A stretch of DNA of 64,000 nucleotides. Origin: Lepidostoma basale (lineage: Eukaryota > Arthropoda > Insecta > Trichoptera > Lepidostomatidae). This document shows, piece after piece, positions 1-10,241 of this stretch; the stretch's first letter is position 1; each line of letters opens with the position of its first letter. The position numbers and the translations under genes are program-made. The stretch is taken from positions 124,001 through 188,000 of the forward strand of contig JAHDVF020000989.1 of the NCBI GenBank assembly GCA_022606425.2, read 5' to 3'. Under the pieces are notes generated by a model. That model was not told the DNA's origin, made no database searches, and saw nothing but the letters and a program-made list of their open reading frames with translations.

Positions 1-613
1 TGTCGTGTATTTTAATATTTTTTATTAAAAAGTGGTTTAAATATAGTTTTTTTAATTCCCAAAGTATATTACTATGGAATTCCACAGTGTTAATGCCTTA
101 ACTTTCAATAAGAAACTTATATATTGAGAACTAGTTTAATTTTTTAAATATATATTCCGATCAATTAAAAAAAATCTTCTTTGGAAATGATACATATAAT
201 TTTAACCATTAATCTTACATATTTACATATTTTTTCCATGTTATTTATTGTTTAATTAATAATAGTAAACACGATTGTTTAGTGGATTTACTTGGATTTA
301 ATTTAGATAAATTATATAAATTATACAAATCTCGAGTTTGAGAATGCTCTCGCAAGGCGAAACAAATATGTCACAATTTCTATAATTTATATAAATTAAA
401 TCCAAGAAAAACCACTAAACAATTGTGTTTACTATTATTAATTAATATGGAGTTTTACAAAACTAATACCTTAACCATCAACAATCAATTAATTGTGGTG
501 AAAAATGTCATTAAAATATAATAAAACTTCTAGATACTAGTAACAGATGTTTTCATTCGTATTGATTATTTTTTATCTGACTTTGTATTAATGAGCATTA
601 TATTTTCTTGCAG
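1..613 (+). other. 3' part of intron upstream of hunchback main exon
   Basis: AT-rich sequence without coding potential that ends in a good 3' splice site: a T-rich tract followed by TTCTTGCAG, AG at 612-613. The open frame continues upstream of the first ATG of the next exon, which fits a coding exon further upstream, outside the window. The intron carries a foldback repeat at 252-446 and, at about 73-97, a TATGGAATTCCACAGTGTTA sequence that recurs at 9187, 13103 and 38293. The donor site is not visible. A 5'UTR intron is the alternative. Confidence 0.6.
252..446. repeat. Foldback element in hunchback intron
   Basis: Left arm (about 252-320) and right arm (about 380-446) are imperfect reverse complements; both carry TAGTAAACAC, TTGTTTAGTGG and TTGGATTTAATTTA. 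The interior contains CTCGCAAGGCGAAAC, the GAAAC hairpin also found in the palindrome at 23940-24182. A half copy lies at 51755-51870. Confidence 0.75.
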
Positions 614-2236
614 AAACAAGAGCCAATGGAGCCAGCGATGGTGAGTGGATTTCTCTCAAGTCACTCCGAGGGTTTCCACAGCTCTTCGCCATCTTCGTCA
701 TCACGTGGATCGCCACCCGCGCCCGCGAGCCCTCGTTTTAGGCCCCTGACTCCACCTGGAAGTGGAATATCGCCTCAGGCTCGCCCCGCCCCTCAGCTGT
801 CCGCTGTCACCCCGCCGAAGAGCCCCTCGCCTTCCCCGCCCTGGGACGAGGGCGTGCCCAGCCCAGGCGACTCCTCACCAGAAGGAGACGAAGAGCCTGG
901 CCTGCGTGTTCCAGCAGTCAACTCCCACGGAAAGGTGAAAACCTTCAAGTGCAAGCAGTGCGAGTTCGTGGCAGTCACAAAATTAGACTTCTGGGATCAC
1001 ACCAAGAGTCATATCAAACCAGAGAGGATGCTCAACTGCCCAAAGTGTCCGTTCGTCACGGAGTACAAGCACCACCTGGAGTACCACATGAGAAACCACT
1101 TCGGGTCTAAGCCTTTCCAGTGTACGCAGTGCTCGTACTCCTGCGTAAACAAATCCATGCTGAATTCCCACTTGAAGTCACACTCCAACGTTTACCAGTA
1201 TCGATGCGCGGACTGCAATTACGCCACGAAATATTGCCACTCGTTGAAGCTGCACCTTCGTAAATACCAGCACCAACCCGCAATGGTTTTGAATCAAGAC
1301 GGAACTCCGAATCCTCTTCCGATCATCGATGTATACGGAACGCGCCGCGGTCCAAAGCAGAGATGCCCTAATAAAGACGATACGATGAACAATAACATGC
1401 CCCAGCAGCATCCACTGTTTCAAAATCCATTCGGGATGAACTTTCCTTATGGGAACATCTTACCACACCCAATGCTCTTCCCTAATAACAACAACATGCC
1501 TAAATCCCCGATACATTCCAAGAATCACGAAGATAATACTTCGCCTAAAGACGACGACAGCATGATGATGGGAATCAATACGATTTCTCCACACTTGCTG
1601 ATGCAGCAAAGATTCTTTTCAGATTTGAATCAGAACGCGCAAAACTACCCTCTGCCGACTACTCTTCCGCAGAGTTCCCCCGACGTCCACTCTCCGCGCT
1701 CTCCGTACTCCCCGCACACAGGTGTCAACTCATCTCCTCGCGTATCGCCGAGAGAAGAACCCCATTCTGACGCCCTGGACCTGACGAGTCCGGCCTCCAA
1801 GCAAGAAGTTCCGATCACAGCGCCTCTCACGCCCACGGCGAATCTCAAAAACAGACGCAAAGGACGCGCATTCAAGCTTGATCGGTCCGTTCCGAGGGTG
1901 ACACAGGCGGACGATGCTAGCCCTCGGGACTACGATGTCGACATGCCGTCTTCGGTCTCAAAGCCAGATGTTGAGACCATGGAAATACCGGTTGATGTGT
2001 GCAACTTTGTGCCCTCTGAAGAAACTTCTTACAAGGATGACACCAAGACGATAAAGCCCTCAAAAGAGAGCTACGACTGTCAATATTGCGACATCGTTTT
2101 TAAGGACATTATCATGTATACTATGCACATGGGATACCATGGCTTCAAGGATCCTTTCACTTGCAACATGTGTGGAGAACGGAGTTCGGACAAAGTTTCG
2201 TTCTTTGTTCACATCGCCAGATCTCAGCATTCTTAA
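614..2236 (+). CDS. hb: Hunchback gap transcription factor, main coding exon
   Basis: Encodes most of Hunchback, a nuclear C2H2 zinc-finger transcription factor that patterns the anterior and thoracic segments of insect embryos and acts in neuroblast timing (known for the family). The frame enters at the splice acceptor (AAA at 614) with KQEP; the first ATG is at 626. Numbering from a TTG at 608, four central fingers lie at residues 113-135, 142-164, 170-192 and 198-222 (Cys115/118, His131/135 in the first). Next comes the family block [12 protein letters not shown] (240-250), then a DALDLTSP motif at 388-395, a basic box [13 protein letters not shown] (412-424) and two C-terminal fingers at 489-511 and 517-541, ending HIARSQHS. 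Four plus two fingers is the insect Hunchback layout. The N-terminal 100 residues are Ser/Pro-rich. KQEP resembles the IKQEP segment of Drosophila Hunchback, so I infer a short N-terminal exon upstream rather than a start at 626. GC content is far above the surroundings. Stop TAA is at 2234-2236. Confidence 0.96.
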   Translation, partial: KQEPMEPAMVSGFLSSHSEGFHSSSPSSSSRGSPPAPASPRFRPLTPPGSGISPQARPAPQLSAVTPPKSPSPSPPWDEGVPSPGDSSPEGDEEPGLRVPAVNSHGKVKTFKCKQCEFVAVTKLDFWDHTKSHIKPERMLNCPKCPFVTEYKHHLEYHMRNHFGSKPFQCTQCSYSCVNKSMLNSHLKSHSNVYQYRCADCNYATKYCHSLKLHLRKYQHQPAMVLNQDGTPNPLPIIDVYGTRRGPKQRCPNKDDTMNNNMPQQHPLFQNPFGMNFPYGNILPHPMLFPNNNNMPKSPIHSKNHEDNTSPKDDDSMMMGINTISPHLLMQQRFFSDLNQNAQNYPLPTTLPQSSPDVHSPRSPYSPHTGVNSSPRVSPREEPHSDALDLTSPASKQEVPITAPLTPTANLKNRRKGRAFKLDRSVPRVTQADDASPRDYDVDMPSSVSKPDVETMEIPVDVCNFVPSEETSYKDDTKTIKPSKESYDCQYCDIVFKDIIMYTMHMGYHGFKDPFTCNMCGERSSDKVSFFVHIARSQHS

Positions 2237-2256
2237 TTTTTTTATATCACATAAAC

Positions 2257-2653
2257 TGTAAATATAACAGATCTCGTATAATGACATTACAAAGCCAATA
2301 TTTTTTTAACGTGGGTATTATTTTCTAGTCAAGAATTAAATGATTTTTTTTCAATGTATATATACGAAACCCACAAATGTATTATTTTCTTTTTCTTTAA
2401 TATAATCAATGGATCTATTTGTTAAATAAAATAAACTAATTTTTCTGTATAGTTAAGTGTAGATATTAGTTATATATAATTTATATTTTAATAACTTTGT
2501 ATCAATGTAAACATGCTATTTTTTTTCAAGTCATTCGTTTTATAGTTTAATAATTGATACGCATTATTTTTTAAGTGCAATTTACGGTATTTAATTAATA
2601 AAATGCTTAAAATATGTATTAAATAATGTTTATTAAGGAATTGTGTGTATATA
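2257..2653 (+). promoter_or_regulatory. Four Pumilio-type TGTANATA motifs in hb 3'UTR
   Basis: TGTAAATA at 2257-2264, TGTATATA at 2355-2362, TGTAGATA at 2458-2465 and TGTATATA at 2646-2653. All match the PUF consensus UGUANAUA, and the first is 20 nt after the stop codon. Drosophila hb mRNA is repressed posteriorly by Nanos/Pumilio through Nanos response elements in its 3'UTR (established knowledge). The motif spacing is about 100 nt for the first three. Function here is inferred. Confidence 0.55.
2425..2602 (+). terminator. Poly(A) signals of hunchback
   Basis: Overlapping AATAAA hexamers at 2425-2430 and 2430-2435, and another at 2597-2602, in AT-rich sequence after the hb stop codon. Use of the first would keep three of the four Pumilio-type motifs only if cleavage lies beyond 2465; use of the last keeps three and may lose the fourth. 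The transcript end cannot be fixed from sequence alone. Confidence 0.45.
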
Positions 2654-2920
2654 GAGGTTTTTTCACGTTCGTAAACGGGTATGTTGCTAAAAGGAGAAAA
2701 ATAGTGCGCATTAATATCATTGTTTTATCAATGAATGCCATAATATTATAGTCAATACTTTTAGGTGGTACTTATTACTTATAAACTATTTGTAACTAGT
2801 TAAAAACGTCAAACATAGTTTTCTGACTAATTGTATAGAAACGATATTGGTCTAAGAATTGGTGACGAATCTCAAATTATGATTTGCTTAGTATTAACGA
2901 TAGCTATATTTTTCATATAG

Positions 2921-3123
2921 CGTCGCCCCAGAGCAATAGTGAGATAAACCAGTGCCATCTTGACAATATGCCTTGCACTTATTTGAGTCTCCTAGGCCCT
3001 AGGAGACTCAAATAAGTGCAAGGCCTCCACCAAGTCAAACCATAAACAATATCAAAGGAACATTGCGGCTTGTTATATTGTCAAGATGGCACTGGTTTAT
3101 CTCACTATTGCTCTGGGGCGACG
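2921..3123. repeat. Nested perfect inverted repeat
   Basis: The outer 49-bp arms 2921-2969 and 3075-3123 are perfect reverse complements (starting CGTCGCCCCAGAGC). The inner 27-bp arms 2970-2996 and 2998-3024 are also perfect, separated by one base. A 50-bp unpaired segment (3025-3074) separates the inner right arm from the outer right arm. No ORF is present and the family is unknown. Confidence 0.9.
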
Positions 3124-3734
3124 ATAGATAGACTATACAATTCTCAATAAATTGCGTGTATTTATTATCAGATTAAATTTATTTAATATTTTCTTATTTA
3201 CGTAGTTTAAGATGTAGTCGAATGGTTAAACAATGTTAAATCAAAACCCAAAGCCGTTTTAAAATACGTAATAACTAGTTTTTATTTTCATTGATTTCAG
3301 ATGTAAAATTTACAAAATGTATGAAATTAAATACGTCTGGACCTTACAAAAAATACATTTATTTTACGGGGCCAAAAATTTACAGATTTTTAAGACTGAT
3401 AATGGCTGAAGATTTCAAGTTTAGCTGAAGGATTGATCTCAAACAAAAAAATTATAATGTGTTTTGATAAAATATTGTATTTTTTCTCATTTAAACTAAA
3501 TGTAAAGTGCAATCTGAATCAAAGTTTACAGATTTTTTTTGCATTATTCAAATAGCTTAGAAATATTATTTGGAACGGAAAAACGAAATTTTGCTGACAT
3601 ATACCTGAAACTATTTACTATACAAGTAAAAAATTAAAAATCTTAATTCATTATTTTGAATATTATATTGGTATCAATGTCCCATGGGTTTTCTATCATA
3701 TATTTATTTGAAAATAATTAACATTGAATTTGTT
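3124..3734. other. AT-rich intergenic sequence
   Basis: Low-complexity AT-rich DNA with no ORF, RNA or repeat that I can recognise. Confidence 0.5.
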
Positions 3735-4090
3735 TGTTAAAGACTTGGACTTGGATCTTCTGGCTTACAGAGGTTCAGCTCATGTGGCTATTCCTCTTAC
3801 GTCTGATGGGAACATTGTTGGAAGGTGATTTGGTTGGTTGTTGGTTTATGCGGGGGCATGATTTGTGTGGCCCGGAGTGTTCTTCCGAAGGAGGGTCGAT
3901 TTTGGGCGCTTGTGGCGGCTGGAGGTGTTTGGGTCGAAATTTGAGAGGTATTTTATTGTGGGGTTAGGATGTGAAGGAAGTCCTTTGTAAAAACGTTCGG
4001 CAAGTTTCAGAATGAATTCATCGATCATCGGGATTCCCGATTCTAGGTGCAGTTGTGTGATCCTGGTCCGTGTTAAAGATGCACATATGG
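3735..4090 (-). pseudogene. Jockey-like non-LTR retrotransposon C-terminus
   Basis: On the - strand the frame reads SGIPMIDEFILKLAERFYKG followed by LPSHPNPTIKYLS. This matches the C-terminal end of Jockey-group reverse transcriptases, where an ARRFY..L..HPNP motif closes the ORF. Stops interrupt the frame beyond about 3846, and nothing upstream (the RT core) is present. The higher GC than its flanks fits a former coding sequence. Confidence 0.6.
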
Positions 4091-4824
4091 TTAATATGAA
4101 ACAAAAAATTTAAACAAACAAAACCCTGCTAGCTTTTTTGTTCGATATTTAAAACCAAATATTATTTTTAATGCATGTTTATGCTAACGAATCAATCAAT
4201 TTATGATTTATGTGTCTGTGACATAATTAATATTTATTTTTAATTTAAATATTTTCCTAATATATCCATGGCATTTGAAATAAAATACAGTTTTTTTCTC
4301 ATATTGATGTAAATTAATATTTGTAAATAATTATTGTGAAATAAAAGATTTTTCGAAAGTCAAAAATATGCCAAATAATTCATACTTTGTTTTTGCGTGT
4401 AGTTATATTTTGCTATTAATAAGGCATTCTAGAAGGTCTGTACATTTTTTGTAAGAAAAAAAAAACATAACAAAATGGCGTTCCAAAAACCTTAAATATT
4501 TCTGTATAGATTGTGGTACAGCTTACGATTTTTTTGTACAAGTCGTGTTTATTATTATTATTTCTAATAGTTTTAGAATATTAGATTAAAACTGAAATAC
4601 ATCCAAAATTATGTATCTAGTATTATAAACAGATTGTGTTATTTATGAATTATCTAAATAAAAAGTATATTCTTAAAAAAAATACATATTTTGATTTTGA
4701 ATTTTTTCCTAAATTACCTTTAACCACCCTACCTTCAGGTAACTTTTCGAGAAACATGCAAAAAATAAGAAGGTTTTTTATTATTTAAATAAAATTACAT
4801 ATTAATTTCATTTTATTAATTACG
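4091..4824. other. AT-rich intergenic sequence
   Basis: No gene is visible. AATAAA-type hexamers near 4340 and 4660 are expected by chance at this AT content. The segment could belong to a very long hb 3'UTR, but the retrotransposon fragment before it argues against that. Confidence 0.4.
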
Positions 4825-5040
4825 AAACGTCAAAGACTTGACTGCACACTTCGCCTGCCCCTTGTAAAACTATCATACTTGTGAAGACTTGTACACAAGT
4901 GTTGTTGGCACACGCGCGTATTCCTAACATCTTGTACATTTTAGGTACATAACTTTTTCTCAAGCGCGTACGTGATACGGGATAGCGCAGAATGGTACAG
5001 TCAAAGTGAACGTATCATGTACGTTCAAATACGTAGTGTG
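4825..5040 (+). repeat. Dispersed repeat, copy 1
   Basis: Sequence from AAACGTCAAAGACTTGA through the GCAGAATGGTACAGTCAAAG block matches the reverse complement of about 62590-62805. The copies share blocks such as CCCTTGTAAAACTATCATAC and ACTTGTGAAGAC. No coding capacity and no recognised family. Confidence 0.75.
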
Positions 5041-5199
5041 GTTAATTTCGAATGTACAATATTTATTAATATAAATGTTAGAAATCTGAAGAATCGACGC
5101 GCCCGTATGTTATGATATTCCTGTTTGGAAGGTGTGACATAATAGAGTAGTGTGGCGGTCCATTACTATTAATTCTGTAATTACCTTGTAGTAAGTATG

Positions 5200-5425
5200 A
5201 GTATGGATTATGGAAGATGGAGCCAGAGGGTTACTGAATGGAGACCAAGGTTTGCCCGAAGAAGTGTCGGGAGACAGCCTACCAGGTGGAGCGAAGATAT
5301 TGTGCGGACAGCGGGAAGGGCCTGGAGAAGACTGGCGAGACACCGAGAGGGATAGCGTGGGAGTGGAGACGCTTACGTCCAGCAGTGGATGGAGACAAGC
5401 TGATGAAGAAGTAAGAGTATAGCGA
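5200..5425 (+). pseudogene. RTE-like reverse transcriptase C-terminus (remnant)
   Basis: Translates with frameshifts to RPRFARRSVGRQPTRWSEDI, then VRTAGRAW and AYVQQWMETS. This is the GRPPxRWxDDI ... EAYVQQW ending of RTE-like endonuclease/reverse transcriptases. Only about 60 residues remain. Confidence 0.6.
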
Positions 5426-5574
5426 CGTTAAATGAGAGACTACTGAAGACTACACTGTCTGTCAGTCTTTTCCTAGTGCGCCTTTGGTGAAAAATGACAT
5501 AATAAAATAATAATACTTTGATTAAAATCCAATAGCTTTAAAACCGGTTAGTAAATGGTGAAAGTAATCACATG

Positions 5575-5720
5575 AAACAATATACCTATGGTATTGCCTC
5601 TTAGAAGAGCAGTAATATTTTTAAACCGCATAACATCGGATATGGACTATTTTCTACGATAGTGAAGCTACCTTCAGAAAGCGTCTATATCTCTAATGTT
5701 TTTTTATAAGACTATCATTT
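5575..5720 (+). pseudogene. Non-LTR RT C-terminal scrap
   Basis: The nucleotides parallel those at 8015-8100: both encode MPVGRAIILLNRI-type sequence followed by SSDxDxF. It is a decayed C-terminal piece of a Jockey/I-like RT, related to the fragments at 22078 and 32000. Confidence 0.5.
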
Positions 5721-6009
5721 TTAAACTGTTAATTCAAAACTTTGTTTTATATCACAAATTGTATTTATTTTACTTTACGACAGCTGTTTCATCAATCAAT
5801 GTTGAAAAACAAAGTTTTTGAATTAACAGTTATAAAATGTTAAAATATCATAGTGTTTCGGCCAAAACAATGGACTATGATTTTTTATTCGTATAAAAAA
5901 AAATTAAAACTGTTTATATTATGATATAATTATAAACGTTTTGGATTAATTTGTTGTGTTTACAATATTGAAACAAATAAATAAATTGATAATAAGCGTT
6001 TCATTAACG

Positions 6010-6230
6010 TATAATAATAATAATATGCTAAATTTTAAAGCGCCGTTTTTGTGATGTAATCACGTCAAGGGCGCATTAAGATGTTTTTTAAATCTAAATG
6101 TGAACGCTGCATCTGATTGATATTCGCGATCGATTAGAAAGTATAATAGAACAAAATATGCAAGTTTTAAATTGGGTATGAAATATGAAAAATATGGGTT
6201 TTCAGCTTATATATAATACATTCTTCATCA
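6010..6230 (-). repeat. CR1/L2-like 3' tail with GC hairpin
   Basis: Contains AAGCGCCGTTTTTGTG and, 20-odd bases later, TCAAGGGCGC, which form a GCGCC/GGCGC hairpin. It is followed by GCTGCATCTGAT and ATTCGCGATCGATT. Sister copies are at 7160, 23300, 26370, 38880 and 47955; the last is joined to an RT reading frame on the - strand, which sets the orientation. Confidence 0.6.
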
Positions 6231-6808
6231 TTACTTCTTTTAAAAATAATACAACTTAAACAAAACGAAATAAAATATAAAGAAAAAAAAAATCGATGTT
6301 TCAGAATGCATTTTGCCCAATAGAAATATTTATATTTAAAGTAAAAGGTACTTCCTCCTTCCTATGTGCAAGGGTAGGTACTGCGGGTAGGTACCTGAAT
6401 ACATAAACAATTGGGGGAGACGCGAGTAACAAGACGCGGGGTAAATGGAGAACACATCCCCTTCTTAATCAAAAGCACGCGTCTGGGGCGCGCGCCAAAC
6501 TTCGCGGGATGGAAGGAATCGGGAAATAGTACGCATTAGCCCTTCAACCCCCATAGCCAGCCTTCACCCTCGGCCTTCAGTATTCATACGCGGGGTAGTA
6601 GGAAACGGAGGGACGCTTCCTGTTTTAAGGTCTGGGTCCAAAAAAATACGAAATCTGCTCTACACGTGACCCCTAAACACGTGCTTAAGGTACGAATCGT
6701 TCAGGGGTAATCAAGGGCCCAGTGAGATTATTAAGATCTTTCGATTTGTGTTTATATTTTGGTTACAACTGTGTACAATAGTTTCCTTTGTAAACAATCG
6801 CAAACGCC

Positions 6809-6810
<2 letters not shown>
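6231..6810. other. GC-balanced non-repeat island
   Basis: From about 6350 to 6720 the sequence is much richer in GC than its flanks (GGGGCGCGCGCC at 6485, several GGTAGGTAC motifs). It has no long ORF and no similarity to other segments of the window. Role unknown. Confidence 0.35.

Positions 6811-6844
<34 letters not shown>
6811..6844. repeat. (AAT)n microsatellite
   Basis: Eleven uninterrupted ATA/AAT units. Confidence 0.95.
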
Positions 6845-6899
6845 GATGACGCTAGTGTAGAGTGAACTAAAATATGTAAAGATAAGCGCGGGATTCTAG

Positions 6900-7165
6900 C
6901 ATATATACAAGTTCCAAAAATTGGTGGTCATAAGAAGGGCGGAATGGGGAATGTTGTTAAACATAAAGTGATCGCTCAACCCAGCCAATGACAGGTCATA
7001 AGTCCTGTAAGCGCCTCGGCCACCACATTCTGTTCCCAGAAAAAAAATAACATCTTCGTCTCTATTGAGATACAATTAATCCTTATAAAAAAATCATTTA
7101 TCCGCAATGGGTAAAGTCCAATATTTGTCTACAAGAATTTGTAAACATTCAAAATGTTGTATAAT
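6900..7165. repeat. Dispersed repeat, rearranged relative to 10242-10480
   Basis: The part at about 6930-7065 (GGCGGAATGGGGAATGTTGT ... ATTGAGATACAATTAAT) occurs reversed at 10242-10390, whereas 7105-7165 (CAATGGGTAAAGTCCA ... CAAAATGTTGT) occurs in the same direction at 10428-10475. One copy has therefore been inverted internally, or the element is a foldback. Confidence 0.6.
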
Positions 7166-7375
7166 AATAATATCCTAACTTTTAAAGCGCCGTTGTTGTG
7201 ATGTAATCACCTTAAAGATGTATTTAGACTTGTTTTAAATCTAAAAATTTACATATGAAGGCTGCATCTGATATTCGCGATCGATTCGAAAGTATAATAG
7301 AACAAAATATATATTGTCTGTATGCAATTTGAAAAATATAGATTTTCAACTTAGATCTAAAATATTCCTATGCTA
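7160..7375 (-). repeat. CR1/L2-like 3' tail copy
   Basis: Same AAGCGCC ... GCTGCATCTGAT ... TTCGCGATCGATTCGAAAGT order as 6010-6230, but the right half of the hairpin (GGGCGC) has been lost. Confidence 0.55.
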
Positions 7376-7379
7376 ATAT

Positions 7380-7577
7380 ATTCTTCTTCTTCTTCTTCCT
7401 TATTGTAGACCTATGTGGTTTGTTCTCCAGAGTGTTGCTCCTCCTGTGAGGTTGCTCCTCCTTCCCAGCTGTCCTTCCATCTTTTAGGGGGTCTTCCACG
7501 AAGACGAGTCCCGTGAGGCTGATTATGTAATGTAATATAGGGGAGTCTGGTGGTGTCCATTCTTTAAACATGAACGG
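7380..7577 (-). pseudogene. RTE-like RT C-terminus
   Basis: The - strand reads a fragmentary GRPPKRWKDSWEG followed by SQEEQHSGEQT and an acidic (GAA)n end, like the copy at 36298-36525. Frameshifts are present. Confidence 0.55.
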
Positions 7578-7814
7578 AGGGGAGAACCATCATGAAGAGA
7601 ACGGCCCATGAAGAGAACAGTTGCATTTGCAACGATAGTAATAAACCTAGCGACATCCCGCGGCCCTTCACGTGATCGCAGTAGTGTGACGACATGGTGT
7701 CATCACACTACTGCGATCACGTGAAGGGCTGCGGGATGTCGCTAGGTTTATTACTATCGTTGCAAATGCAACTGTTCTCTTCATGGGCCGTTCTCTTCAT
7801 GGTGGTTCTCCCCT
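7578..7814. repeat. Near-perfect 237-bp palindrome
   Basis: 112-bp arms (7578-7689 and 7703-7814) are reverse complements with about two mismatches, around a 13-nt centre. It starts and ends inside RTE-like RT sequence (flanks 7380-7577 and 7815-7950, both - strand), so it may be an inverted duplication inside a retrotransposon relic. Confidence 0.9.
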
Positions 7815-8110
7815 ACCAGTCCCCGTTTCGCTATCTGATCCATCTTATAATATCCTCAACCTCACATATCTTTCTTATTCTGGTGTTCCTTACGAGATCT
7901 CTCAGTGTCTTGCCTGCTATCGTCCTCAGTGTCTTCATCTCGGAAGTCCTCAAAATTTCAGAGAATCACATAGATTATTTCACCTGCCACTGTGTAGAAC
8001 CAATCTACCTAAGGTAATGCCCGTGGGCAGGGCAATAATTCTATTAAACCGCATCTCTTCGGATGTGGACATTTTTCACGATAGTGAGGCTACTGAGGTT
8101 GTTCTTCTTA
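7815..8110. pseudogene. RTE-like (-) and Jockey-like (+) RT scraps
   Basis: 7815-7950 on the - strand encodes an EVEDIIRWIR-type RTE segment with LRDLVRNTRIRKI-like residues. 7960-8110 on the + strand encodes SHRLFHLPLCRTNL then MPVGRAIILLNRISSDVDIF, a Jockey/I-like C-terminal block. Both are fragments. Confidence 0.55.
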
Positions 8111-8314
8111 TTGTTTCTAATTACTTATTCGGTCTTTATTTTTTAAATATCTCGTGGTTTTTTTTTGTTGTTTTTTTGTCTATTTTTAAATTTCATAATT
8201 GTATTTACTGTTTAAAAGAGTTTTTTGTTGTATCCTACCTGTATAGTCATAAGCGCCTTGGTTATATACTGTAATGTTTATGATTTAAAATAAATAAATT
8301 GAAATGATGACAAC

Positions 8315-8400
8315 AAATCATCACCCTTTACATCAATTTAGTTCGCGCTGCAATGATGAAAACAGCGATTCGACAAAATAATAATAAATAATATTGCTAT
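8315..8400 (+). repeat. SINE 3' end
   Basis: CCCTTTACATCAATTTAGTT, GCGCTGCAATGATG and AACAGCGATT..CAAAATAATAATAA match the 3' third of the full tRNA-derived SINE at 52327-52572. Confidence 0.6.
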
Positions 8401-8699
8401 TAATTCATTTCGACTAATTGGTATTTGAATGAGGTATTTTTTTTTTTATTCCGAGCGGTCTCGATATGACCTGATGATGACGGCTAGCTGACAAAACCGG
8501 CTGTAAAAATATTTTCTTTCTTTATAAATTTAATACATTCTCCCAAATTTTAAATAATTATATTGGTTTAAAAAAGTGTTTTAGACTTTATATGAAATTG
8601 ATGTGATATTTTAAATGAATCCACTTTGAGATTATTTAAATAATAAATAATAATAGACTAAAAAGCAGAAAATAGTGTTTTAATGAAATTTAAAAAATC

Positions 8700-9170
8700 T
8701 TCATTATGGACGTCATATGTGGCCTAACGAATGCTGTTTGGAAAAATAAAAATATGCTAAAGGAGAGCAAAATTCGAATCTACAAGACATGCGTACGTTC
8801 TATAATGACATATGGAATAGAAACGAGAGCTGATACCATCAGAACAAAAAGTCTCATAAGAACCACAGAAATGAGGACTCTCCGATCCGTTGCGGGAACG
8901 ACACTCCGAGACAGAATAAGAAATTCTGAAATAAGAAAGATCTGCAATGTAGAAGATGTCGTGCGATGGGGAAGACTGAGAAGACGCTGCTGGAGAGATC
9001 ACGTGGAAAGAGCATGTTCTGAAAGAGTGATAAATATAGCCGCAAATAAAGTACCAACAGGAAATCGACCTGCAGGAAGACCACCTAAAAGATGGCGAGA
9101 CAGCTGGACATCTGCATCCCAGGAACAGGCTCTGAGAAATAACAGGACACAGTCCTAAATACAGCAGCAG
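8700..9170 (+). pseudogene. RTE-like RT C-terminal fragment
   Basis: An open frame of about 150 residues: KIRIYKTCVRSIMTYGIETR, LRDRIRNSEIRKICNVEDVV, then GRPPKRWRDSW. It is the thumb/C-terminal part of an RTE-like non-LTR RT; the endonuclease and catalytic YADD region are missing. The closest sister in the window is the - strand copy at 25500-25815, which even shares KVPTGNRPA. Confidence 0.8.
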
Positions 9171-9215
9171 AAGAAGAAGAGTCATTATGGAATTCCACAG
9201 TGTTAATGCCTTGAA

Positions 9216-9689
9216 ATTATTAAAATGATATTTAAATAATATAATATAATTATGAATATTTTATATACCTATTTGAAGAGACTATAAAATTCACTGCCAT
9301 GATGATAAGATCTTTGAAATGCATATTATAAGTGAAAATATATTTATAAAGATTTATTTGAACTTCCCTGTCTTTAAATAGAAAATAGAAGATTATTTGC
9401 TACTAAAAACTATCAAATCTTCGTTATTCAAATTCGGAATTCAAGTTCTCAGATTTTTTTTCATACAAACCTATATCTTCCTTCCTGGAGTTTTTAAACG
9501 AATGAAGTGTTAAATAATTTCATCGCAAAATGTGCTCTATTGAATAGTGTCGTAAGGACAATTTTGTATAAATTTTTTTTTTCTTGGGATAGAAATATTT
9601 TTGAATTTCGAGCACGCGTTCGAAAATAAACCGTTTTAGGGGAAGCGTTTTTGAATAGAGTTCCGACAACAGAAATAATTGACATTTAA
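9216..9689. other. AT-rich intergenic sequence
   Basis: No gene or repeat recognised apart from TATGGAATTCCACAGTGTTA at 9187-9206, just upstream, shared with 73, 13103 and 38293. Confidence 0.4.
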
Positions 9690-10190
9690 ATGTGGTCTGT
9701 AGACAACGAGCATGAACTACAAGCCCTGGTGTCTATAATAGTATGTATGAGGTATGCAAGCGATACGATTTGATGATGAATGTGAATAAGTCTAAGGTAA
9801 TGATTTTCGAAAAAGAACGAAACATGACAGTCTGCAAAATTAGTGTAAACGGTGAAAATCTGGAACAAGTGGATGATTTTGTTTATTTAGGAAGTATGTT
9901 TACAAAGGATGGGAGAGTGGTTAAGGATATTGAAAGAAGGGTTGGGGCAGGCAACAGAGTAAATGGTGTACTTAAAGTTATCGTCGCAAACAAAAGCCTA
10001 TCCAAAAAAGCTAAGATGGCAGTGCACAATGGTGTTCTAGTATCGATCCTTATGAATACGAATCAACGTGCGTGCATGACACGATGTATGAATGTAGAGG
10101 AAGCAAAATAAGTATGTCAGGACAGAACGGTGTGGCGGTTCATTCTTTCTGCCTACCCCTCCGGGAGACGGCGTGATGGTTAGTTAGTTT
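9690..10190 (+). pseudogene. RTE-like RT 3' end, (TTAG)n subfamily, internal deletion
   Basis: Encodes VNGENLEQVDDFVYLGSMF and DGRVVKDIERRVGAGNRVNG (RT palm/thumb), then AKMAVHNGVLVSIL. After that the frame jumps directly to NQRACMTRCMNVEE, losing about 120 residues (YGSEAW ... GGHV) present in other copies. It ends with CGTGATGGTTAGTTAGTT. This is the most upstream-reaching piece of the subfamily in the window. Confidence 0.8.
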
Positions 10191-10241
10191 ACATGGAGTT
10201 TAACACCATTGTTCAAGAAACAATAAATATATTTAATTTAA

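Noticed and set aside
793..1875. Antisense frames within the hunchback exon
   Set aside because: They are shadows of a high-GC coding exon; no domain or independent start context.
3734..3967. A + strand protein in this frame
   Set aside because: The - strand reading matches a Jockey-like RT end, which explains the local GC rise; the + frame has no features.
8471..8505. Functional hammerhead at CTGATGA
   Set aside because: The box is intact but stem II is broken and GAAA has become AAAA; kept only as a degenerate family member.
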